64,000 nucleotides of DNA, taken from NCBI GenBank assembly GCA_034092305.1, contig JASJET010000187.1:5550501-5614500 (forward strand). Direction: 5' to 3'. The number at the start of each line of letters is the position of its first letter. Position 1 is the first letter of the stretch. Position numbers and translations under genes: made by a program. This DNA comes from Diaprepes abbreviatus. Lineage: Eukaryota; Arthropoda; Insecta; Coleoptera; Curculionidae. Below, piece after piece: positions 54,569 through 64,000 of the stretch. The notes below the pieces were generated by a model, which saw only the letters and a list, made by a program, of their open reading frames with translations, was not told the origin of the DNA and ran no database searches.

Positions 54569-56525
54569 TAGGCACTTACAGCCATACCAAATATAAACAA
54601 CCTGGAGAATAAAAATATCGATGAAATAGGTAAGATATTGACGAATACACTATTACAAGCAGGAAAAGAAGTAGCACAAGCATTATCGAAAAAGGACAAC
54701 TATATCTCTCAACACATAAAGGAATTAATGAATAAAAAAAGAACGCAAATAAACACAAAAGAATATACAAAGACTAATAAAACAATTATAAAAAATATCA
54801 AGGAAAATAAAAGAAGGAATGAAGGAACAAAGATAGAAAGAGTAATTCAACAAAACAAGAACATGAAATGCCTGAATCCACAATTTAGGAAAAATACAGA
54901 TGAATAGTATAAAACCAACGAAGAGATAGAAATTAGCGACATAGAGCAAATTATACAGATAACGCAAGAATATTACACAAATCGTTATAATACAACGGAA
55001 AAACTACCACAAGAAATCCTTAATCGATTAAACACTAAAATAAAAAACATCAACTCTGACATTCAACCCGAAATCAGTAAAAATCAAATTAAAAAGGCTC
55101 TGAAAGAAATAAAAATAACAAATCGCCAGGTCAAGATGGAATCACAGCAGAAATGATAAATAGTGGTGAAAAAATAACAAGAAACGTTTTGTATGTACAT
55201 CCTTCTGAACAAGATAGTACAAAACAGATACCAACCAGTTGGAACGAAGCAATGACCCTTTTACTATTTAAAAAAGGAGATCGAAAGAATTTGAAAAACT
55301 ACAGAACAATAATGCTACTTAATATCGTGTATAAACTGCTAACTAAAATGCTAACAAATCGATTGACCACCAAATTCGATGGCTACCAAACACGAGAACA
55401 GGCTGGATTTAGAAAAGACTTCAGCACATGCGAGCACCTACTGACAATGAAAGTTCTAATTGAAAAGGCCAACGAATATCACATCCCTCTATATATAGCA
55501 TTCATAGATTTTGTAAAAGCCTTAGCGTTGAACATTGGGCAGTTAAGAACTCGTTGCAAAATAGCAGGATCGACCATAGATACACAGATTTGATAACAAA
55601 CATATATAACAATGCAAAGATCACTACGGAAGAACACAGAACTAAACCAATAAAAATAGGACGAGGGCTCAGGCAAAGAGATACAGTATCACCGAAATTA
55701 TTCAAAAAAGCCTTAGAGGACGTCTTTAAAAAATTACAATGGGACAATTATGGGATTAGCATAAACGGAGAGCTATTGAATCACCTAAGATACTCGGATG
55801 ATATAGCTTTGATAACAGATAAGAAAGATAAATTGCAAAAAATGATTGAAGAACTGAACAACGAAGCGTCAAAAATAGGATCACAAAAATGAACTATGAC
55901 AAAACGAAAGTAATAACAAACCAAAGAAATGGTTATAACGGCCGCACAAAAGAAATTGGAGGAGGTGTATATATATCTAGGTCAAATAACAAAATCAAAT
56001 AAAGATAATCAAACTGAAGAAATAAAAAGAAGAATCAGACTATCCTGGATATCATTTGGTTAAATCTCTGGTACATCCTAAAAAACAAGAAATATCAGCA
56101 GTATCTAAGAACTAGAGTGTTCAATCAATGCATACTACCTGTCTTAACATATGGATCACAGACAAAGAGAATATAGATGGAATTGCCAAAACACAAAGAG
56201 CAATGGAGAAACAAATGTTAGGTATCAGACTTATAGATAAAAAGAAGAACACATGGATATGAGACAAATTCGCTCGTCATACTTTAAGACAGAAAGACAA
56301 TAGATGGAACAACAAACAAAATAATCCTAGAATAGAGACCCTGGCAACACAGACGAAGAAGAGGAACACCGCAAATGAGATGGACAGACGACTTAAAAAA
56401 GCAAACCGGACAAAGATGGGTACAAACCGCCCAAGATAGAGAACAATGGAGAAAACAAGGGGAGGCCTATGTTTAAAGATGGATGATTGAGGCTCATTAG
56501 ATAGATGAGATAGATAGGCACTTAC
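54569..56525 (+). mobile_element. 5'-truncated LINE with 11-bp target-site duplication
   Basis: TAGGCACTTAC occurs at 54,569-54,579 and 56,515-56,525, enclosing a plus-strand LINE. Between them: a coiled linker (HIKELMNKKRTQINTKEYTK), KKGDRKNLKNYRTIMLLNIV (RT), GFRKDFSTCEHLLTMKVLIE, IAFIDFVKALAL, GRGLRQRDTVSPKLF and the catalytic YSDDIALITDKKD. The C-terminal part holds RRRRGTPQMRWTDDLKK and AQDREQWRKQGEAYV (56,345-56,470). A GATA-rich tail (GATAGATGAGATAGA) precedes the right repeat. Frameshifts at about 55,545 and 55,885 and several stops. Confidence 0.9.
55153..55892 (+). pseudogene. LINE reverse transcriptase core (two overlapping frames)
   Basis: ORF 55,153-55,593 holds RT blocks 1-3 (LLLFKKGDRKNLKNYR; REQAGFRKDFSTCEHL; YIAFIDFVKAL with one catalytic Asp). 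A shift of frame near 55,545 leads to ORF 55,554-55,892 with blocks 4-7 (GLRQRDTVSPKLFKKALEDV; LRYSDDIALITDKKDKLQKM). The catalytic Asp pair is intact. The typical Gly in 'RQGD' is Arg (RQRD). Confidence 0.87.
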
Positions 56526-56770
56526 TAAAAGCCTTGTTAGTATTTATTACCAACAAGGCTACAGCCGTTTTATGCGGCATTTTAATAACATTTGTATAGC
56601 TCCAGTGCTTTAAATTGGTCCATTGTAAGAACTTTATACTGAGTGCAAAAAAAAGTTTTGACCATTTTAACCATAAGATAGTTATAAATTTGAGACAGTA
56701 TTCAAAAACTAGCAAGAAAGTAAATGTGCATCGCCAAAAAAAAATCCTTTCAGAATAAATAAAAAACAAC

Positions 56771-57702
56771 AGCTTGCCGATACTAATATTTACTCTCGAA
56801 CCCTAAAAAGACATTTTGCTGAGGCTGAGTTATTTGATCGGGCAGCAAAGAATAAGCGAATTATATCAAAAAAATTGATAAACTAGATTGCAATTCGCAA
56901 CTGACCATATCGATTGGACTGTAAATGACTGGACGAATGTATTGTGGACTCACGAAATTGAGATAAGTACTGTTACAGCAGAGTATTTTCTAAGACGCCC
57001 AAAAGAAAATAACACAAAGTATATAATTATTAACAAAATGAGGAAAATATCAAAAGTAGACGTCGGCTTTTTTTGGAGCAGCACTGGATCTCTAGTAAGG
57101 ATTGACGTTGTCTAGGATCAAGATACAAATTAAAATATATCATGGACAACCATATGCTTCCTTTTGTCGAAAAAAATATGCCAGTAATATGGGTGACATC
57201 CAATCTTTTAGTGGTGAATTTAAGTTTGTTAATCGTAGCAAGGGACCTACGTTTGCAACATGGTATCTCAGATTGCAGTCAGGCTCTCTGCATAGCGTGC
57301 TGTTTTTAGCACTGAACCCACGACGAATGTCTACGAGTTAGTCCTACGTTCTCGGGCATCCGACTTTCCATGAAATCGGAATTATTATGCAAATCTCCAA
57401 TTCCCTGAACAGTGAATGGCCTTAGAGGAGAAGGTATCGTAATATCTCACCGTCGATTTACGCCTCCAAGTTACTTCAAATACAATATCCTCAAGGATCT
57501 ATCCCATTCAGTTCAAATTTAGTTACATTGATAATTTGACCATCACATTGTCCCAACTTAAATCCTAGAGAAAATCTTTGCCGTGGTCTTAAAAGGCGAT
57601 TAAACGCGGAAAAAATTACCAACACAAATGAATTAAATGAAGTAGCCCAGCGCAAATGGAACTCTGTTTTATATTTTTTACTACCTGAAAAAAAATTATG
57701 AA
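56771..57702 (+). pseudogene. Tc1-type transposase, dead
   Basis: Plus-strand pieces. The end of the DNA-binding domain is LADTNIYSRTLKRHFAEAEL. After a stop, LQFATDHIDWTVNDWTNVLW passes into THEIEIS (about 56,940-56,965), where the first catalytic Asp of the DDE domain is replaced by His. A middle piece starts near 57,120, and the C-terminal part is CPNLNPRENLCRGLKRRLNA, ending at TGA 57,700-57,702. The aspartate of the 'SPDLNP' block is Asn (CPNLNP). Several frameshifts lie between 57,115 and 57,540. Confidence 0.85.
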
Positions 57703-58497
57703 ATAAAAATTATTTCTAACTGTATGTGCTTGTAACTTTAAAGTTGTTACATCAATTTAATCAGTTATTTACATACTTGATATTTCACTTTAATTTAATT
57801 TTTAAAGTGCAAAATACGTTTTTCATCCAATGTATTTAATTCAAATCAAAAAATCACAGGTTTGAGTTGAAACGTTGCATCGAGTAGAAAATTTAGGACC
57901 AATTATTACGTGAATTTCACGTAGATATGACTGCATTGGATCCAAAACTGCATTAGAAACAAGACCACTGTGTCTGTGTCTACAAAAAATATTGTGTTAA
58001 TCAGTCAGTCAGGTTTTTTTGTAATTCCAGCTAAAAATTCTAATTTCACTACGAAAATATTCACGTTGCATCCCATGCCGGAATGATGCATCAAAAACAA
58101 GGCCATTTGTTAGGAAAAAAACGAATATTTTAAATACGTGGAAATATTTTGAATTTTATATATTTTTCATATTATTTCTTATTAGTTGGCCACCACTCTT
58201 GATTAGGCAATCTAATCTCAACTGCTTCTTACCTAAAAATAGTGTTATAATTTTCAGAGCACTAGAATTTCGAACAAAACTTGTATATCCTACCAAAAAC
58301 ATTAATGTCCAAAAAAATTATCGTTTGAATTTCTGCGATTTTGAGAATCGCCGGAATTTATTAATAATCACGATGTCAATTGAAGAAATAAAAAAAAATG
58401 CTTATCTGTTACTGAAACTTTAGCCTAGTTAGTTTCTATTTGGGTCAACAAAAACTGAAAATTTTACAAGTCATCCAACAGGCCGATATTATTTGTT
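57703..58497. other. No gene seen
   Basis: AT-rich. Three imperfect copies of GTTGCATCG / TTGCATCCCA / GATGCATCA-type phrases occur between 57,873 and 58,093. The ORF at 58,199-58,423 has no recognisable features. Confidence 0.45.
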
Positions 58498-60490
58498 AAC
58501 CGACTTCTAAAAGAAGGAGGTTCTCAATTCGTCAACTATGTATGTTTTTTTATGTATGTACACCGATTACTCCGGAACGGTGGCACAGGTTTGAATGAAA
58601 TTTTTTACGTTAAGTTCAGGAAGTTGCTGCGGTGGTCCAATATTTTTTTGGACGAAATTGGTGCAGTAAGATCCAAGATGGCGCTGACAATATGGCGGTC
58701 AAAAAAATCAATTTTGTCGGATTTTCTTTAAAATTGGTATGGAGAAATTTTCGGAGTTATACATAAATAACGAATCTAAAATTATTTTTAAAAAATTCAA
58801 TATGGCGGACAAAAAAATTTAATTTTGTCCGATTTTCTCCAAAATTGGTATGGGGAAGTTTTCAGGGTAGCACATAACGAATTCAAAATATTTTTAAAAA
58901 ATTGAATATGGCGGACAAAAAAAAATTTGTCCGATTTGCTCCAAAATTGGTACGAGGGAGTTTTTGGGGTTGCATATGACGAATCTAAAATCATTTTTAA
59001 AAAATTCAATATAGCGGATCCAATATGGCGGACGATAACATCAATTTTGTTCGATTTTCTCCAAAATTGGTACGGGGGAGTTTTCGGAGTCATACATAAC
59101 GAATCTGAAATTATTTTTAAAAAAATTCAATATGGCGTATCCAATATGGGGGATAAAAAATAAATTTTGTCCTATTTTTTTCAAAATTAATGTGGGCGAG
59201 TTTTTGGGATCGCACATTACGAATTTGACATTATTTAAAAAAATTAAATATAGCGGATCCAAGATGGCGGATTAAAGATTCTACAGCTCTGGATTTTGTC
59301 TAAAATCAGTATTGGGGATTTTTGTTAGTGTTAATTACGAGTTTAAAATCTTTTTTGCAGAACTCAATCTGGCGGATTCAACATGGCATCCTAAAAATGT
59401 TACATTTTTCGATTTTCTCCAAAACTATATAGGGGATTTTTTAAGTTTACGTTTAATAGTATTTTTTTCAGGATTCAATATAGCGGACTAAAAATTTTAT
59501 ATTTTTCGATTTTGTTCAAATGTGGGACTGAATCGTTTTTAAGGATGTAAATAGCGAATATAAAATTATTTTAAGAAAATCTAATGTGTCAGAGGAGGCA
59601 ATATGACGGCCTAGAAATTTTGAATTTCTGGATTTCATTTAAAATTGGTACTAGGGGGCTTTGAAGGGTTTCGATTTAGATTACATTAAGACGTTAAAAT
59701 TATTTTTTTGAAATTCAATATGACGGATCCAATATAGTGAGTTGAAAATTTTACTTAATTCGCATTTTATCAGATTTATTATTAGGGTGTTTTCGGGGTC
59801 TGTATTACGAACATGAAGTTAATTTTTTACAATAATAGGTTGACAAGATACAATATGAAGGAGTGAAAATTTTACGTTTTCCGATTTTGCCTAAAATTGA
59901 TATTGCGGAGTTCTTGGAGCGTATAATAAACTCAATAAGCAGTATAAAATCTATCGAGATAAGAAATTTACGTCTCAAGTTCCTTAAATATCGATATTGG
60001 AAGATTTTGAGGCCTATATTATCAATCCAAAATTAATTTAAAATTAAAGATAGTGGATTTACTAAGACATACTAAATATTTGTTTGATACAATTTCACTA
60101 GTATTTGTAGAACTCTAAGAATCAAAGAATTGTTAGTGGTTCATTTTGAATGAACTCAAAACTAAAAATCGAAAAATTTTTATAAAAAAAGTGAACCGGT
60201 TTCTAAAGGTGAGCTAAAAAGTGAAAAATAACTATAAATGTCTATATGAAATTGAAATTTTTAAAGTCGGCGCCAAGTTATTTCTAAATGAAACAAATAA
60301 CTACTAATATATACAAATTATGGTAAGAAAACAATTATAAACAGAGTATTGTTAATCTGTTTATGCGAATCAAATTTTGTCAGGTATTAGTTTGGCGTCG
60401 ACTTCAAAAATTTCAATTTCATATAGAAATTTATAGCTATTTTTCACTTTTTATCGCACTTTTAGAAGTCGGTTCAATTTTTTTTATAAA
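58498..60490 (+). mobile_element. Tandem-repeat/hairpin transposon, copy B (complete)
   Basis: Begins AACCGACTTCTAAAAGAAGG (58,499) and ends CTTTTAGAAGTCGGTTCAAT (about 60,461-60,480), giving terminal inverted repeats of at least 16 bp. After a leader with TATGTATGTACACCGATTAC come about ten or more degenerate units of roughly 105-125 bp carrying AATATGGCGG(ATCCAATATGGCGG), TTTGTCCGATTTTCTCCAAAATT and GAATCTGAAATTATTTT. It ends in a hairpin, left arm about 60,208-60,282, right arm about 60,388-60,458. The frames seen over it are translations of the repeat, not genes. Confidence 0.82.
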
Positions 60491-61352
60491 AATTTTATTT
60501 ATATTCATTATCGTGATTAATTAGTCTAATCTAAATATTTGAGTTAAACTCTTTAAAAACTAAAGGGCATTTTTTGGGACAAACGTTGATATCCATTTAC
60601 ATTTAAATTTTTTTGTCACTGAAGTAAACTGGTTCATTTTTGATATCATTGTTTTTGGTGGCATATTATTATTCTTGGTAATTTTATTTAGTTTGGGTAA
60701 AACTTGAGATCGGTTAAAGAGTAATGCTGGTTACATTACCTTCCTTTCTTCATATGTTTTGATGAGTGGGTGAGCAAACGAGTTTTTAAATAAGTTATTT
60801 TTGTGAGATACAAAGTTTTAGAGTGTATATATAGATCAAAGCATGAAATTTATACAAAGTTGTGTGGACATGAGTCTTACTAAGATGTACTATATTTTAC
60901 GTCTCCAACTTAATTATAGGGATGACATATCGTGCTTGAAATGGTTCATTTAAAAAACACAAAGTGTGCTTTTGTCTAATTTTTTTTTCAAAATTGGTTG
61001 GCACTTGAACTGAGAGCAAATACTTATTAAAAAGTTATCTAATTTCAATGAAACTGACTGAGAAACATAATTTAATATAACCAGTTTTCGACATATGTAT
61101 AGAATTTATTCCATCATGTATTCTCGGTGGAAATAAGGTGTAAATTATTTATTCTTTTTTGAATTTCCAAATATACTTAAGAGCAATATATCAAAAAGTC
61201 TAATAGCGAATCCACATAAATTTGAATTTGGGACAGACAGCTAAAATATTCAAATGTATTTTCCGATGTATCATCATTTCCGGTATCCCGTTTATTTCAC
61301 GAGAATGTGAATGAAATTAAGTAATTTGGCAAATTGGAATTATTTTTAAACG
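60491..61352. other. No gene seen
   Basis: AT-rich spacer between copies B and C; nothing recognised. Confidence 0.5.
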
Positions 61353-62680
61353 ACTTCTAAAAGAAGAGGATCTTCAATTCTACTGCTATGTATTTTTTAT
61401 ATATGTACAACCGTATTTTTTATGTATGTACTCTAAAACTGTGGCCTCTTGAGTGAATTTTTTTAAGTTATGTTCAGAAAGTTGCTGCGGTGTTCCTATA
61501 TCATTTTGTATGAGACTGGTGCAATAAAATCCAAGATGGCGTTGGTAATATGGCCGAGAAAAAAATTTATTTTGTTCGATTTTCTCCAAAAGTTGGCATA
61601 GGGAAGTTTTTGGGGTCGCATATAACGAATCTGAAATTATTAAAAAAAAATTAAATCCAATATGGCGAATTAAACATTTTACATGTCTCGATTTTGTCCA
61701 AAATCGGCATTGAGGAATTTTTGGATGTACTAATTACTAATTTAGAATTATTTTTGAAAAATTCAACATGGTGTCCTAAAAATTTTACATCTTTCAATTT
61801 TCTCCAAAATTAGTATAGGGGAGTGCTTGAGGATGTAAATTATGAATTTAAAATTATTTTTAAAAGATTCTATATGGCGAATCCAATATGGTAATGGGTA
61901 GTTTTTGAGGGTGTAAATAGCGAATTTAAAATTATCTTAAGGAAATTTAACGTGTCAGATTTAATATGACGATCTAAAAATGTTACATTTCCGGATTTTG
62001 TCTCAAACTGGTACTATGGGGTTTTCGTGGTGATAGATTCAAATTAGATTAAGAGGTTTAAATTATTTTTCTGAAATTCGATATGGTGGATTGAACATTT
62101 TATATTATTATTTTTTCAAATTTGGTATTAGGAGATTTTCGGTGTCGTAGGTTACGAATCTGAAATTAATTTTTTTTAGCTTAATATGAGCGATAGAATA
62201 TGGAGGACTAAAAATTTAATCTTTTTCTGATTTTGTCCAAAATTTATATTGTAGGTTTTTCCGGGAGTATACAAATTCAATATGTAGGCTAAAACACGTC
62301 GGACTAAAAAATGTACGTCTCAGGTTCTTAAAATATCGGTATTTGGGGGGTTTTGAGCAACTATATTACTAATTTAAAATTCAAGATGGTGAACTTTACT
62401 ATGGCATATTTGTTCGATACAATTTCATTGCAAACTGGTAGTTGGAGATTTCTCAAAATCAAAGAATTTTTAATTGTTTTTTTTTAGGGTTGGATACAAC
62501 TTTGGATAAAAAGGGGCCCTTTTCCGGCCTTAAAATCATTGCGAGGTACATTCATCTCGCTTAGTACTTAGTTTAAATAATTTGCGGATATCATAACAAA
62601 TTCAAAACCCTAAATCGAAAAATAAAATTTTTGTAAAATAATCGAACTGACTTGTAAAAAGCGCTAGAAAGCGAAAAACA
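61353..62680 (+). mobile_element. Tandem-repeat/hairpin transposon, copy C (diverged)
   Basis: Begins AACGACTTCTAAAAGAAGAG (61,350), followed by the same TATGTA leader and the GTGAATTTTTTTAAGTTATG... phrase, then about eight diverged units with AAGATGGCG and AATATGGCG. It ends near 62,645-62,680 with TCGAACTGACTTGTAAAAAG and a partial hairpin arm (GCGCTAGAAAGCGAAAAAC). The right hairpin arm is missing. Confidence 0.7.
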
Positions 62681-64000
62681 ACAATATTAATTTTTAAACC
62701 AAAAGTGGATAATATACTTGCATTTGAGTGTATAAAACATACAATTATATAAGAGATACTTTGCTCTCAACCAACTGAAAAAACCTTATACTATAAAGAC
62801 AAAAGTACTCTGTTCTAACACAGTTAGAGACAAAGCACTATCTCAGATTGCAAGAATACCAGGAAAGGGTGGAAGCCTTCCTATGGTAGTGCACTGCCAT
62901 CTGTAGACTGGTTTCGAACTTGTTAGTTCTCGTCAGTACAGAGTAGGCCAGCGCACTTCACCATCGGAAAAATACATCCTTTAAGCAACTTATATTAGAC
63001 AAAATATGAAATCTAATACAATATATATAGTGTATACTAACAATAACAAAAAAGAACCAAATTAATTGTTGATTTTAAATTGTTGAAACAGATAAACAAA
63101 TTCGTGGTGGGTTTTCTCGTTATAAACAAATAGAATAACTCTTTGACAACTGTTGATATCGAAATGCCAATAAGTGGACCTGACAGGTGAGATTTTGGCG
63201 CATATTTTTAGAAAAAAACAAATTCTGTACGACCACTAGAAGCTGAGATGGATTTTTTTTTCTCAAAAAATTGCTGCTGTGTTGTTTATTATTAAGGGAT
63301 TATTTAAATAGGAACTCATAGGGAGATGGTTAAACTCTTGTATGCAGCAGTTTTTAACTCAATTACTTCAAAATTTTTGATGTTGGAATAGTTTAAAGTT
63401 GCACCTACTCCAAAAGTCAGAAAGTGAGTAGTGGAGGGGGGCGCTCTTTCAGCCTGCGGCGCGTGGAAAAAAACGTGACTAGGACGCTTCACATTCGTTT
63501 CGCAGGAAAAATTTGAATTATTTCGGCGAATATTGATCGTAGAATCATTTTTTTTTAATTCATGGTTTCTTGACGATATATGAACAACGGATTACATGTT
63601 TTTTAAATCAAATTATTCTTAAACATAGCAATAAACAAATTGTTGCACGTGCTTTTCAATTTGCCGCAAAAAATGTTACAGTGGTCAACAGTATACTACT
63701 AATTAGGAATATTAAAAATCAGATTGATTTTTAATGTACCATTAATACTTATGGAGTTATAGCACGATACAAATTGCTACTGTCATTTGCCGACAAATTA
63801 TTGGTTATACAAGAAAAACACATGTTAACTTTTTTGTTTATTTTATTAGATTAACATTTTTCACATTTCAAATTTTTTGCTAACATACATATTTCTTGCT
63901 TAAAGCTATACAAAATATTTATTTCGTTCTCCGTTCTTTAGACATCGATAAACACATATTTTCGAAACCCTTATCGGTTTCACTATTTTCATTCCAATTA
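62681..64000. other. No gene seen; possible SINE-like fragment at 62,860-62,960
   Basis: CTGCCATCTGTAGACTGGTT and TCGAACTTGTTAGTTCTCGT (62,889-62,935) contain a GGTTTCGAAC phrase resembling a tRNA/SINE B box, but no A box at the right distance or tail was found. The GC-rich patch at 63,420-63,490 (GGGGGGCGCTCTTTC) has no coding. Confidence 0.35.

Noticed and set aside
58797..59262. ORFs with repeating YQFWRKSDK-type units
   Set aside because: They are translations of the 105-125-bp non-coding tandem units; the frame is not kept across units.
62885..62945. tRNA or SINE because of GGTTTCGAAC
   Set aside because: No A box at proper distance, no cloverleaf, no tail or flanking duplication found.
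63420..63490. GC-rich patch as first exon/CpG promoter of the host gene
   Set aside because: No open frame with a donor site joining the phase of the exon at 54,303 could be found.

Overview
The window looks like a gene-poor, repeat-rich piece of an AT-rich arthropod (most likely insect) nuclear genome. The evidence is GT-AG introns, long (TA)n tracts, insect-type transposons (Ty3/gypsy, R1/I/RTE LINEs, Penelope, Tc1, pogo, Harbinger, hAT) and only one clear spliced host gene. Nearly every coding block is decayed, with in-frame stops, frameshifts, truncations and nested insertions.

Layout: 1-16,960 holds remains of a Polinton/Maverick/adintovirus-type element. It has a family B DNA polymerase N-terminal half (minus strand, with a 63-nt intron), a hexon-like major capsid protein, a minor-capsid-like piece, an adenain-like protease, a pX-like core protein, a parvovirus-type phospholipase A2 domain, and a HerA/FtsK packaging ATPase on the plus strand. 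A degenerate gypsy element (6,106-10,960) and a ~103-bp tandem repeat sit between polymerase and capsid. Two arrays of AAGGTCA-type motifs lie at about 1,740-1,990 and 16,680-16,965. Then follow a Harbinger deletion derivative (17,708-18,640), a tandem-repeat/hairpin transposon (19,555-20,180), a small intact ORF (20,307-20,558), an RTE LINE (21,118-24,240), a palindromic MITE (25,450-25,755), a transposon with ~900-bp inverted repeats (28,455-31,080) and a young Penelope-like insertion in (TA)n with an inverted partial copy (31,240-32,935).

34,175-54,303 carries, on the minus strand, four exons of one host gene whose splice phases all agree. Its long introns are filled with gypsy, Penelope, R1, pogo, I-clade, RTE and hAT/ZBED debris, an unclassified multi-copy gene-family pseudogene with a good TATA/Inr promoter, and MITEs. 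Upstream lie a 5'-truncated LINE with an 11-bp target-site duplication (54,569-56,525), a dead Tc1 transposase (56,771-57,702) and two more copies of the tandem-repeat/hairpin transposon (58,498-60,490; 61,353-62,680).

The points I rate highest are the virus-like element with its intron and specific active-site losses, the transposon hairpin whose two arms co-vary within each copy, and the unnamed but clearly conserved host gene. All assignments rest on reading translations and motifs by eye; no database search was run.
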